Assembly: GCA_017645785.1 (NCBI GenBank)
Contig: JAGCNW010000014.1
Span: 1 to 64,000, forward strand
DNA: 64,000 nucleotides
Reading direction: 5' to 3'
Source: Treponema sp.
GTDB lineage: Bacteria; Spirochaetota; Spirochaetia; Treponematales; Treponemataceae
The notes under the pieces are model-generated. The model was not told the DNA's origin. It did no database searches and saw only the letters and a program-made list of their open reading frames with translations. Below, one piece after another: positions 35,701 to 43,988 of the stretch. Positions within the stretch are counted from its first letter, which is position 1, and every line of letters begins with the position of its first letter. The translations under genes were made by a program, and so were the position numbers.

Positions 35701-36244
35701 CGACTTTGTTCAAAAGAACATTTTCCCAAGGCAGGGCGAATCCACTTGCTACACGATGCGCGCCAAGGTTGTCAATTGGAGCGGTTTTGACGCCCGCATT
35801 CAATACATGCGCGAAAGCACGTTTAACTCGAACTTGGCGCACACTTTGGAAGGCATAGCGAATTCTGACGGCGACGCTTTGAATAGAATGCCTGACGGAA
35901 CATTTAAAATTGAAGCGACATTGACTGACGACACAATCTACGGCGCCAATAAGTCATTGTACGAGTTGTTCGGTTATGACGAGGAAGACTTTAAGGAAAA
36001 ATTCAAGGATAGGTTTGGAAACTTTGTAAGCGCGCAAGAGAAGGAACGCGTGTTTGAAGAGATTAGAACGCAGTCAAAAGAAAGGGGCTTGGTTTTCCTA
36101 AAATTCTGCGTGGAGTGCGTGGACGAAACCTTGAGGCAAGTAATCGCTTGCGGCCGCGTCATTAAAGAAAGCGAAGAGAAAACTTGGGTCTTTATGAGCG
36201 TTGTCCCGGCCGAATTCTTGAGACCGCTTTTTTCCGAAGACTGA
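32774..36244 (+). CDS. Multidomain cyclic-di-GMP protein (REC-GGDEF*-EAL-REC-GGDEF-PAS-PAS)
   Basis: 1156 residues. In order: a receiver-like domain (1-130) lacking a clear acceptor Asp; a degenerate GGDEF (140-300, with GHFSEDIFF where GGDEF should be); an EAL phosphodiesterase domain with E346 in EALVRW and DDFGSGYSS; a canonical receiver with acceptor D649 in VLLDLIMP; an intact GGDEF at 817-821; and a PAS-like segment from about 910 with a Cys cluster at about 938-968 (CKICG ... CDFC). A second PAS-like region ends the protein. It can plausibly both make and break c-di-GMP under two-component and redox or metal control. It is translationally coupled to prfA. Confidence 0.88.
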   Translation: MNLPTVLLLNDEKDTFSNLKKILERQFFILFTSSPKEAAQFIKTNPNLVSAVCVSADLGQSSVASSSQSACVEFLRSVNSYAWSSHIPIIVSAKRHSDKAELEAMENGAIDFIHEPYDDQIILRRFQNVIRMRETSLTMKTVSRDDLTGLYSKPFFMIQAQKILEARGDKIYDFICIDIERFKLVNDICGIEIGNKILRQVGQLLFDEAKKWNGIVGHFSEDIFFALSERPESFTDEGFKKIIDRLNEIDEVKRFNLHLRLVFGIYQVKNMRASISVMCDRAQMAAEKIKGRYGVYYCYYDDSIRKKMINEQKIAGCMETALRNREFLVYYQPKYDLATETIAGAEALVRWRSKEMGMMSPGDFVPLFEKNGFITRMDMYIWEKVCIDLRAWIAAGNKAIPVSVNVSRADLLNPNLVSILSGLVKKYDIPAKYLHLEITESAYTEDPEQIVKIIYELRKREFLIEMDDFGSGYSSLNMLSEMPIDILKLDMTFVRNEMERTNGRGILSYIISLANWLNLKVVAEGVETKSQVAQLKDMGCSFVQGYYFSKPLDRDEFFSLLRKSRLTDMDSPRTEGVENLTKANIEGALFGDSEKQNGVMLVVDDVESSRIILSEMFKKDFEIAQAANGAEAWKYIEANHEKISIVLLDLIMPVMNGYEVLKKIRADDRTKTLPVIVTSQGEADAEQKAFELNADDFLQKPYNANIMRHRVRNVVAHSFVKKLEQEKTLTKKLLEIERQAHSDFLTGLDNRTILEKSVGEFFVKSASYDAVFISLDIDDFKTINDTFGHMTGDDTIKKVANILVKFFDKKTCVCRMGGDEFAVFIPKKYSKDELELMLTDLNSALQFDVERFKVTCSMGVAVAPDYGMDYQTLYNNSDMALLAAKRYGKNQFNVFAGQSVLPSYVFYRNMDWLLDEFSDAVYVCYADSYDLIYVNKVACKICGKEKKNCIGKKCYNVLFDRDQPCDFCIREDGVFRDFVQKNIFPRQGESTCYTMRAKVVNWSGFDARIQYMRESTFNSNLAHTLEGIANSDGDALNRMPDGTFKIEATLTDDTIYGANKSLYELFGYDEEDFKEKFKDRFGNFVSAQEKERVFEEIRTQSKERGLVFLKFCVECVDETLRQVIACGRVIKESEEKTWVFMSVVPAEFLRPLFSED

Positions 36245-36259
36245 ACGCCGGTTTTATAA

Positions 36260-37210
36260 ATGACAATTCAGGACGCCAAAAAAATTATCGTAGAAAAAAT
36301 TAAGGTCTCATCGCAAAGCGCGGCCTTGGACGCGGACGTGTTGCTGCAAGCGCTTTTGGGCAAGGACAAGACTTTTGTTTTGATGAACCGCGACTATGAT
36401 TTGGCTCCCGACCAAGAAGAGCGGCTTTTGGAATGGACGGCCGCGCGCGCCAAAGGCCTTCCTGTGGCTTACATAACCGGCCAAAAAGAATTCTACGGCC
36501 TAAACTTTTATGTGGATAAATCGGTCTTGATACCCAAGCCCGACACTGAAATTTTAGTGGCGCGCGCCATTGAAATTTTGGCTGACAAAATTTATTTGCA
36601 TCCAAATTCTGTCCTTTCGGTTTGCGACATGTGCTCGGGGAGCGGCTGCGTCGCTTTGAGCGTGTTGCGCTCCTTGATTGACGACGAGCGCGTTCCATTG
36701 GAGCAAGTCCCAAAATTTACGCTTGCAGACATAAGCGCCGCCGCGCTTGATGTTTCACAAAAAAACGCTCGCGCGCTTTTGTCGCCCGACGAGTTGCAAA
36801 AAGTAAGGTTTGTTCAAAGCAATTTGTTTGACGCCTTGCCGTTAAAGTTTGACGCAATCCTTTCCAATCCGCCTTACATTCCCCATAACCAAGCGCGCTC
36901 GCTCTTGGCCGACGGAAGAAGCGAGCCCCTTTTGGCGCTTGACGGCGACATAAACGAGGTTGGCGATTTTAGCGGAACTAACGACGGCCTTGAGGTTTTT
37001 AGAAGGCTCGCTCTTGAAGCGCGGGGGCATCTTGCGCCCGGCGGAGAGTTGTTGTGCGAAACCGGCGAGTACAACGCCGACGCAGCCGCGGATTTTTTGC
37101 GCTCCAACGGTTTTAGCGATGTAGGAATAGAGTTGGACCTGGAAGGCCAAAAACGCGTCGTCCGCGCGAATGGCTTGATAAAAAGATTGCCGCGTCAAGC
37201 GCGGCAATGA
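36260..37210 (+). CDS. prmC: Release factor glutamine methyltransferase
   Basis: 316 residues. It methylates the GGQ glutamine of release factors. Motifs: PKPDTEILV, DMCSGSGCVALSV for SAM, and the catalytic SNPPYIP. The last nine residues (KRLPRQARQ) and the stop codon are encoded by a palindromic repeat, so the native C-terminus has been replaced or extended. It is separated from its substrate gene prfA only by the c-di-GMP gene. Confidence 0.95.
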   Translation: MTIQDAKKIIVEKIKVSSQSAALDADVLLQALLGKDKTFVLMNRDYDLAPDQEERLLEWTAARAKGLPVAYITGQKEFYGLNFYVDKSVLIPKPDTEILVARAIEILADKIYLHPNSVLSVCDMCSGSGCVALSVLRSLIDDERVPLEQVPKFTLADISAAALDVSQKNARALLSPDELQKVRFVQSNLFDALPLKFDAILSNPPYIPHNQARSLLADGRSEPLLALDGDINEVGDFSGTNDGLEVFRRLALEARGHLAPGGELLCETGEYNADAAADFLRSNGFSDVGIELDLEGQKRVVRANGLIKRLPRQARQ

Positions 37211-37256
37211 CAGGGGTGGCGGAGCGTGTCATGTTCGGGCTTGACCCGGACATCTT
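37182..37256. repeat. Palindromic repeat, copy 2
   Basis: Modules GATTGCCGCGTCAAGCGCGG... (37182-37212) and TGTCATGTTCGGGCTTGACC... (37227-37256) are in the outward arrangement, separated by 14 nt. It overlaps the end of prmC and touches the stop of the convergent transporter gene. Confidence 0.88.
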
Positions 37257-38917
37257 TACTGCGTTTGACCCAAGGCTTCGGCAATTCCAAAAGCGCGGTC
37301 GCCGATTTTTTCAATTTGGCGGACAATGTCGATGTACAAAAGCTCGGCTTTTACGTCGGCGCCGTTTTCCAAGCGCTTGCGGGCGATCTTCTTTAGGTTT
37401 TTTCTGAACATGTCGATTTGGTTTTCCAACTCTTCCGCCATCGAAAGCTTGTCGGAATCCAAGTGCTTGTTGATGTTGATGTGGATGAACTGCAAGAACT
37501 GGCGAACCAATTCCACATAAGGAATCAAGCGGTCGGCGTCTTCGATCTCGAAGCTCATGTTCTTTTCGATTGAGCGCTTTAACAAAAGCGCGATGTTCAA
37601 GCATTCGTCGGTCATGCTTTCCAAATCGCCGATTATCGAAAGCATAAGCGAAAGGTTTTCCATCTGCTTTTCGTTTACGGCCATGCGCTCGATGTGGACG
37701 ATATAGCGCGTCAACTGCTCGTGCATTTGGTCGGCGTAGTTTTCGGCCTGGATGATTTCTTCCATGTGCTCGTCGATAAAAGACTGGTCGCGCTTTTTGA
37801 GGCCGATTTGGATTGTGTCGAACATGTCGGTGGCCAAGTCGGTAAGGTCTTTGATTTCCTTTTCGGCGCGGATGATGTAGGCGCCGACGTTCTCTTTGAC
37901 AAGCGCGGATTCGATGAAGTCAAGGCGGTAAAAGTTGTTTTTGCCCTTTGCGTCGTCGGGAATGAAACGCTTGCTGAGCGCGATGATTTGCTTTGTAAAG
38001 GGCAGGAACAAAATTGTGGAAAGAACCTTAAAGGCGCTTTGCAAGACTGAAATTTTTATGGCGATGTTGGCCACTTTAGGCGTGATAAAGTCGATGAAGT
38101 TTAGGAAGAGCGAATAGAAGAAGAGAACTAAAACCGTTCCGGCGACATTAAAGAATACGTGGATAAAGGCCGCTCTCTTTGCGTCTGCGTTTGATCCAAA
38201 AGCTGCCAAAATCGCGTCGATTGTGGAGCCGATTCCGCTTCCCAAAATGAGGGCGGCCGAAAATTCCCAAGTGATCAAGCCGTTGAAGGCCATTGTAATT
38301 ACGATCGCGCTAAAGGCGCTTGACGAGTGCAAAATTGTCGTTACGATGATTCCGACTATAATCGCGATGACAAGCGAAAAGACTCCCCAGGACTGAATGT
38401 CGTCAATCCAAGAAAAACGCGACAGCTGTTCCGGCTTGAATGAAAGGGAATCGCTTAGCATGCTCAAGCCCAAAAACAAAAGGCCAAAACCCATGAGGGC
38501 TTGGCCGATGTTTTTGTTAAGGCTGCGTTTTGTAAGAGTGAGAAAAAAGCCCGCTCCAAAAATCGGAATCGCAAAGGCGGCGATCTTAAAGTTAAAGCCA
38601 AAGATTGAAACAATCCAGGCCGTAATTGTCGTTCCGATGTTGGCGCCAAAAATTACGCCGACCGACTGCTGCAAAGTCAAAAGGCCCGCGTTGACAAAGG
38701 TGACTACCATCACCGTCGTCGCGCCCGACGACTGGATTACCATCGTTATGAAAAGGCCGGTCAAAAGGCCCTTAAAGCGGTTTCCAGTCATTACGGAAAG
38801 CGCGCGCTGCAAGCGTTCGCCGGCGCTTTTTTGGACGCCGTCGCTCATCAATTTCATTCCATATAAAAGAAAGGCAAGCGAGCCTATTAATTGCAAAAGG
38901 CCTGTGACAAAGTTCAT
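37256..38917 (-). CDS. Na/Pi cotransporter with PhoU-like C-terminus
   Basis: 553 residues. The first ~310 residues hold two inverted NptA-type membrane repeats with QSSGATTVMVVTFVNAG and the matching HSSSAFSAIVITMAFNG. The C-terminal ~200 residues are helical and PhoU-like (RAEKEIKDLTDLA ... YADQMHEQL). It imports phosphate with sodium, probably gated by its PhoU part. I chose ATG 38917. A TATCAT box lies 6 nt before it, so the transcript is probably leaderless. Confidence 0.9.
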   Translation of the reverse strand: MNFVTGLLQLIGSLAFLLYGMKLMSDGVQKSAGERLQRALSVMTGNRFKGLLTGLFITMVIQSSGATTVMVVTFVNAGLLTLQQSVGVIFGANIGTTITAWIVSIFGFNFKIAAFAIPIFGAGFFLTLTKRSLNKNIGQALMGFGLLFLGLSMLSDSLSFKPEQLSRFSWIDDIQSWGVFSLVIAIIVGIIVTTILHSSSAFSAIVITMAFNGLITWEFSAALILGSGIGSTIDAILAAFGSNADAKRAAFIHVFFNVAGTVLVLFFYSLFLNFIDFITPKVANIAIKISVLQSAFKVLSTILFLPFTKQIIALSKRFIPDDAKGKNNFYRLDFIESALVKENVGAYIIRAEKEIKDLTDLATDMFDTIQIGLKKRDQSFIDEHMEEIIQAENYADQMHEQLTRYIVHIERMAVNEKQMENLSLMLSIIGDLESMTDECLNIALLLKRSIEKNMSFEIEDADRLIPYVELVRQFLQFIHININKHLDSDKLSMAEELENQIDMFRKNLKKIARKRLENGADVKAELLYIDIVRQIEKIGDRAFGIAEALGQTQ

Positions 38918-38923
38918 GTTTTT

Positions 38924-38952
38924 ATGATAGCGCAAACGGACCGCTTATTCAA
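38924..38952 (-). promoter_or_regulatory. Promoter of the Na/Pi cotransporter gene
   Basis: On the minus strand, TTGAAT (38947-38952), 17 nt, TATCAT (38924-38929), then 6 nt to ATG. Confidence 0.7.
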
Positions 38953-38994
38953 GGCGAGCGCGAAATTGATGGCAATGGCGTGCCGGCTTTTTGG

Positions 38995-39023
38995 TTGAAA
39001 AAAATCCGCGGATTTGATAAAAT
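38995..39023 (+). promoter_or_regulatory. Promoter of the lipoprotein-yfcE operon
   Basis: TTGAAA (38995-39000), 17 nt, TAAAAT (39018-39023), then 8 nt to ATG 39032. Confidence 0.7.
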
Positions 39024-39031
39024 GTTCTATT

Positions 39032-39811
39032 ATGAAAAAATTGGTTTTGATTGTCGCGGCGCTTTTTTCGTTCGCCGTTTTCTCTTGCAAAAAACAAGAG
39101 GCTCATAAAAATACGCCAGATCCCTTTGCGATAGAAGTTTCCGAAGAAAAAAAGGCTTCGCTTTCGTCAAGTTCCTGGCACCCGTCCGAAAAAAAGATTT
39201 GCCTTGTTTTTGGCTACGGCTACAATGACAAGGCTTACGTTCAAAAAATAATCGACGTTCTTTTGCCCAAATACGGCCTTGACGACGGAACGGAAGCCGG
39301 CGGCTTGCTTTTTCCGCTGATCTTCCCGGACGACTTTCCTATGGGCAGAATCAGCCGTTTGCCGTCACTTGTCGGGGAGCGGGAACTTGCCGGCTTGATT
39401 GTGATCGGCGCTCCCGAAAACACAAACTACGCCATCGCAAAATTGGAAGACGAATATTCTTCGCAAGAGACTATGATTCCCTATCCTGTTTACGCGTTCT
39501 TTCCGCAAGACGATGTGCAAGGAATCGAAGCCACCGCGAATTTTGTGGTTGACCGCGCGATGGAAGGAAGCGGTTCCGCCGACGACGAAAGCAACAAGGA
39601 AGAAGTCGTTCAAACGCAAGTGAAAGACTTGGACAAAATTTTGGACAGCGCGATAGAATACATGCTTTTGACCCAAGCTCCGCTCCCCGGAAACGAGGAT
39701 TTGATGGCGCATGTTTCGCGCATCGTCGGAAAAAATTACAAGGTTTCGCGCTACGTTGACGCGGAAAGCGGCTTGCAGTCAATCAACCATTTTGTAATCG
39801 AAGAAAAATGA
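39032..39811 (+). CDS. Lipoprotein of unknown function
   Basis: 259 residues. The signal peptide ends in VFSC with lipidated Cys19. The mature part alternates strands and helices (ICLVFGYGYNDKAYVQKII, LAGLIVIGAPENT), resembling a periplasmic binding-protein lobe, but no family is assigned. I chose ATG 39032 (MKKLVL) because of the promoter position. It overlaps the phosphodiesterase gene by 4 nt, so the two are coupled. Confidence 0.75.
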   Translation: MKKLVLIVAALFSFAVFSCKKQEAHKNTPDPFAIEVSEEKKASLSSSSWHPSEKKICLVFGYGYNDKAYVQKIIDVLLPKYGLDDGTEAGGLLFPLIFPDDFPMGRISRLPSLVGERELAGLIVIGAPENTNYAIAKLEDEYSSQETMIPYPVYAFFPQDDVQGIEATANFVVDRAMEGSGSADDESNKEEVVQTQVKDLDKILDSAIEYMLLTQAPLPGNEDLMAHVSRIVGKNYKVSRYVDAESGLQSINHFVIEEK

Positions 39812-40479
39812 TAGAGCTTGCCCAACGGCCTGACTTTGCGATCGGAAGCGCCGACGCAATAAAGGCTCTCGCTAAAAAAGATAGGGCGACTCTTTTGGTC
39901 ATCTCTGACTCGCACGGAAGAGCGGATGTCTTTAAAGCTATCGTTGAAAAATTTGGCGAGCGTTGCGACGCTTTGGTTTTTTGCGGCGACGGAATCGGAG
40001 ACCTTTGTTCCGTTCTGGAAGCGACCAAAAAAAACAAAAAGCTTTGTAAGGCCTTTCCGCCTGTGGCTGCCTTTGCGCGCGGGAACGGGGACTATCCCGA
40101 GTTTCCTTTTGGCGATGGCGAGATAAAAGTTCCCCTGCATCAATTGCTTAAGGTCGCGGGCATGAGCGTCTTGGTGACCCACGGACACGCGGAGGGCGTT
40201 TACTATGGTTTGGGCCGCCTTAACCAAGAGGCGTTGGAAAACCAAGCGGACGCCGTCTTTTACGGTCACACCCACATCGCCGTTACAAAAGAAGAAGACT
40301 GCACTTACTTTATAAATCCCGGAAGCTGCTCTCATCCGCGCGGAAGCCAAAAAGCCTGCTTTGCGATTGTCCAAATCCCCGGCATGCAAGAGCGAATCCA
40401 AACGACGTTTTTTTCCGTAGGCCTTTCGCTTGACGGCTGGGCCTTTGCGCCGTACACGCCGGCGCTGATGGGGTGGTAG
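39808..40479 (+). CDS. YfcE/MJ0936-type metallophosphodiesterase
   Basis: 223 residues. The dimetal motifs are in order: ISDSHGR, FCGDGIGD, ARGNGD, VTHGH and GHTHI. It has about 30 extra N-terminal residues compared with the minimal family. It hydrolyses phosphodiesters or phosphomonoesters; the natural substrate is unknown. It is coupled to the lipoprotein gene and convergent with the diguanylate cyclase gene, with 1 nt between. Confidence 0.88.
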   Translation: MIELAQRPDFAIGSADAIKALAKKDRATLLVISDSHGRADVFKAIVEKFGERCDALVFCGDGIGDLCSVLEATKKNKKLCKAFPPVAAFARGNGDYPEFPFGDGEIKVPLHQLLKVAGMSVLVTHGHAEGVYYGLGRLNQEALENQADAVFYGHTHIAVTKEEDCTYFINPGSCSHPRGSQKACFAIVQIPGMQERIQTTFFSVGLSLDGWAFAPYTPALMGW

Positions 40480-40480
40480 A

Positions 40481-41986
40481 CTACCTTCTGCGCTCGATGC
40501 CGCGCTCTTTGTAAAACTTTTCCTTTTCGGCGTACATGTCGGCGTCAGCCATGCGCTCAAGGTCGTCGATTGAGGCGTTGTTGTGGTTTTTGGCTTGCGC
40601 GAATCCAATAGACATTGTCATTTCTTCTGTATGCATGCCGTGCCATTCAGCCGCTTTTTTCTTGATGTCTTCGCGGATTGAGTCAGGTTTTTTTACGCAA
40701 ACGATGGCCATAAATTCATCACCGCCAGTTCTGTAAACTTTTCCGAAATTTCTGACTGAGAGCGCAAGGCAGTCGGCCGCTCCCTTTATAAGCTCGTCGC
40801 CGGCGGCGTGGCCCTTTGTGTCGTTGACGGTCTTTAAGCCGTTGACGTCAATCGAGAAAATCACGAGGTCTTCGGGAGCGCCCTTTCGCCTAAATTCTTC
40901 CAAGTCTTCTTCGTAGCATCTGCGGTTGTAAAGGCGCGTCATCTCGTCTGTCATTGAAAGGCGGATCAAGTGCTCCTCGCGCTGCTTTTCTTCGTCAACG
41001 TTTCTTGTCGTGTAAATGACCTTGTTGGGTATTCCGTCCAAGGTTGAGTCAACCGTAATGTATTGGGCTCTGAACCAGCCGGAGACAACGTCGATGAAGT
41101 CGGCCGAGATGAGCTTTTTGTGAGAGAGACGCGCGCGAACGGTTTTTATGTTCGTGAAGGTCAAGAAAGAATCCAGCTGGTCGGGCATTACTTGGTCTTT
41201 GATTCTTTGGTTCATGATTGTGTGTGTCTGGGCCTTCATGTCGATTCCGCGTTTTTTCTTTTCGGGATCGCGCAAGGGCATTTCGGTGTTGTCGATAAAG
41301 TTGATCAAGTTTACGTTGTCGTAGATTTCGACCATCGAATTCAAGAGCTCAAGTTTTTCGCCCATGTCTTCTTCGTGGCTTTTGATCGTTCCGTATTGCA
41401 TGAATAGCGTTCCAAAATAATCTTTTGCAAGCTTTGCGATTGTGTATCCTGCCGCGAACATTATTAATGTCTCGATTGTAAAGCCTCCGATTCTGTCCAA
41501 AAAGAAGTCGAGGCTGCCGCTGTATTTTGAATTTAGCGCCGCGTGATAGGGAGCGGTAAAGTATGTTGACGCGAACATAAGCGCGTAGTTGAGGGCGGTG
41601 GAATAAGCGTAAATCATCTTGTCAACAAAAAGCAAGCTTAAAAGTGGAACCAAAAACCATGTCAAAAGAATGTTGACGTGGCTGCAAGACATGTACACGA
41701 TGATCGCGTCCAAAGCCGTAAGAGCGAATACGCTGGTGACAATCGATTGGGGAAGCTTCTTTAATAATATTTTATGAGCGATTGCAAGCGCTGCTACAAC
41801 GCCGGAGATGATCAAGCAAGTCGAATATTTTATGTCCGGAAAAAAGTCTGTCTTTATTCCCAACGCGATTGCCGGGCCCGCTATGATAAAGAAAAACAAG
41901 GCGCGGTTTAGATAGCCGTTCACCCTTATTCTGTTCTTTACGATAAAGTCGCTGATGCTTTTGCTTTCTCTAATTGCGCTTGCCAT
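40481..41986 (-). CDS. Membrane-bound diguanylate cyclase
   Basis: 501 residues. About six membrane helices lie in the first 190 residues (FFIIAGPAIALG ... ETLIMFAAGYTIA). A linker follows, then a PAS-like segment (about 290-330). The C-terminal GGDEF domain contains SMTDEMTRLYNRRCYEEDL and YRTGGDEFMAIV, intact for c-di-GMP synthesis. The usual inhibitory RxxD is not obvious. AAGGAGAAGG precedes the ATG. It lies in a minus-strand run with the ABC-F and SH3 genes. Confidence 0.9.
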   Translation of the reverse strand: MASAIRESKSISDFIVKNRIRVNGYLNRALFFFIIAGPAIALGIKTDFFPDIKYSTCLIISGVVAALAIAHKILLKKLPQSIVTSVFALTALDAIIVYMSCSHVNILLTWFLVPLLSLLFVDKMIYAYSTALNYALMFASTYFTAPYHAALNSKYSGSLDFFLDRIGGFTIETLIMFAAGYTIAKLAKDYFGTLFMQYGTIKSHEEDMGEKLELLNSMVEIYDNVNLINFIDNTEMPLRDPEKKKRGIDMKAQTHTIMNQRIKDQVMPDQLDSFLTFTNIKTVRARLSHKKLISADFIDVVSGWFRAQYITVDSTLDGIPNKVIYTTRNVDEEKQREEHLIRLSMTDEMTRLYNRRCYEEDLEEFRRKGAPEDLVIFSIDVNGLKTVNDTKGHAAGDELIKGAADCLALSVRNFGKVYRTGGDEFMAIVCVKKPDSIREDIKKKAAEWHGMHTEEMTMSIGFAQAKNHNNASIDDLERMADADMYAEKEKFYKERGIERRR

Positions 41987-42010
41987 AAACCTTCTCCTTG
42001 CAATTATTAT

Positions 42011-43930
42011 TTATCCTAACTTTTCCGCCGCTTCTTCCCATTGGGCGGTAAGGGCGTCCAGTTCTGCGGAAGCGGCCGCGATTTGCTTTTGGACTTCGGT
42101 GGCCTTGGCGCCGTTGGAATATACGGCGGGGTCGGACATCTTTTCTTCCAGCGCTTTTTTTGCGGCTTCCTTTTCTTCTATTTGAGCGCCAAGGCTTTCG
42201 ACCAAACGCTCTAGGCGCTTGCGTTCGTTGGCGGCTTTCTTTTGCTCTTCCCAGCTAATCGCAGCCGCGGATTTTTGGCTTGCGTCCGATTTTTGCGCGG
42301 CGGGGGCGGGAACCGTTCCGCCTGCTTCGGAAGCGACGCGCTCCAGGTAATACTCGTAGCCGCCCAAAAAGTTTCTCGCGCTGCCGGGCTTTAGTTCCAA
42401 AACGCGCGTGGCCAAGTCTTGGATAAAGCCGCGGTCATGGCTTACAAAGACTACCGTTCCGCCAAAATCTTTTAACGCCTCCAAAAGGGCGTCCTTGCTT
42501 CCCATGTCCAAGTGGTTGGTCGGCTCGTCAAGAATCAAAAAGTTTATCGGCTTTAGCAAAAGGCGCAACAAGGCCACGCGGCTTTTTTCGCCGCCGCTCA
42601 AAACGTCAAGGCTCTTGAATACGTCGTCGCCTCGGAACAAAAAGGCGCCCAGCATGTCGCGGGCTTTTGGAACAAGCTCAAGGGGGCAAATGTTTTCTAT
42701 GCTTTCCAAAACGGATTCCGTTCCCTTGATCGTTTCGGCGTTGTCTTGGCTAAAATAGCCGATTTGGACGCCGGAGCCGGGAATCAATTCTCCGCTAAAG
42801 TCTTTGTCAACGCCCGCGATTATTCTAAGGAGCGTTGACTTTCCCGCGCCGTTGTGGCCCACGACTACAAGGCGCTCGCCGTTTTCTATTTGCAAGTCCA
42901 AGTTGTCCAAAACTTTTGTCTTTCCGTCGTAGCTTTTTGTCACGCCGTTGGCCCTAAAAACCAATTGGCCTGAATGCGGCGCGGGCGGAAACTTAAAGTG
43001 AATCTTTTTTAGCGAGTCGGGAATTTCTATCGGAACGATTTTGTCCAGCATCTTTTGGCGGCTCTGCGCCTGCACGGCCTTTGAAGCCTTGTAGCCAAAG
43101 CGGTCGATGAAAGACTGCAAGTGGGCGATTTCTTCTTGCTGCTTTTGGTATTCGGCAAGCAAAGTCTTTAATTCCGACTCGCGGACTTTTTCGTAGTTGG
43201 AATAATTTCCGGGGTAGCGCTTTAGCTGTCCGTTAAAAAGTTCGTAGACTTCGTTGATCGTTACGTCCAAAAAGTAGCGGTCATGGCTTACCAGCAAAAA
43301 GCCGCCCTTAAAATTTTGCAAAAACGATTCAAGCCAATCGCGCGCTTCGATGTCCAAATAGTTTGTGGGCTCGTCGAGCAAAAGAATGTCCGGCCCTTGC
43401 ATCAAGGCTTTGGCAAGCGCGATTCTCATCTGCCAGCCGCCGGAAAATTCGTCGGTCATTTTTGTAAAGTCCGCGCGCGAAAATCCAAGGCCAAGCAAAA
43501 CGCTTTCGGCAAAGGCGTCGCGGCGGTACCAGCCTGAATCTTCCAGTTTTGCCAGCAGGGCGGCGTGTTTTTCCAAAAGATCCGCGCTGTTTGACGGATT
43601 GCTTTTTAGCGCCTCGCCGATCGAGTCAATCTCTTCTTGGATTTTGTAGCCGTACTCAAAGGCGCGGTCGGCTTCTTCAATCAAAGTGGAACCGGAGTGG
43701 GTAAGGCCTGACTGCGGAAGGTAAACGATTCGCGCGTCTTTTTGCGCCACGCGCTCTCCGCCGTCCGGCTCTTGCAGGCCGGCCATGATTTTTATCAGCG
43801 TTGATTTTCCCGCTCCGTTGGCTCCCGTAAGCGCGGCCTTTGTTCCTGTCTTTAAGTTTACGCTAACGTCGTCGAGAATTTTTTTGTCGCCAAACGAAAG
43901 CGACACTTTTGAAAATTGAACAAAGGCCAT
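42011..43930 (-). CDS. ABC-F family ATPase
   Basis: 639 residues with two soluble ABC cassettes and no membrane helices. The Walker A motifs are GANGAGKST and GHNGAGKST, the signatures are FSGGWQMR and LSGGEKSR, and the Walker B segments LLLDEPTNYLD and LILDEPTNHLD. The linker between them and a C-terminal coiled coil (about 550-639) fit the Uup/YdiF branch. These proteins act on stalled ribosomes or assist translation; the subtype is not settled. AGAGGAA precedes the ATG. Confidence 0.93.
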   Translation of the reverse strand: MAFVQFSKVSLSFGDKKILDDVSVNLKTGTKAALTGANGAGKSTLIKIMAGLQEPDGGERVAQKDARIVYLPQSGLTHSGSTLIEEADRAFEYGYKIQEEIDSIGEALKSNPSNSADLLEKHAALLAKLEDSGWYRRDAFAESVLLGLGFSRADFTKMTDEFSGGWQMRIALAKALMQGPDILLLDEPTNYLDIEARDWLESFLQNFKGGFLLVSHDRYFLDVTINEVYELFNGQLKRYPGNYSNYEKVRESELKTLLAEYQKQQEEIAHLQSFIDRFGYKASKAVQAQSRQKMLDKIVPIEIPDSLKKIHFKFPPAPHSGQLVFRANGVTKSYDGKTKVLDNLDLQIENGERLVVVGHNGAGKSTLLRIIAGVDKDFSGELIPGSGVQIGYFSQDNAETIKGTESVLESIENICPLELVPKARDMLGAFLFRGDDVFKSLDVLSGGEKSRVALLRLLLKPINFLILDEPTNHLDMGSKDALLEALKDFGGTVVFVSHDRGFIQDLATRVLELKPGSARNFLGGYEYYLERVASEAGGTVPAPAAQKSDASQKSAAAISWEEQKKAANERKRLERLVESLGAQIEEKEAAKKALEEKMSDPAVYSNGAKATEVQKQIAAASAELDALTAQWEEAAEKLG

Positions 43931-43988
43931 TTTTGTTTCCTCTTAAAGTTGCCGGCCGCGCGTTTTGGGCTTGCAAGCGTTCGCGTTC

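Noticed and set aside
34721..35842. A 373-residue open frame antisense to the c-di-GMP gene
   Set aside because: It is opposite well-conserved GGDEF sequence and shows no motif or start signal. Biased codons create long shadow frames here.
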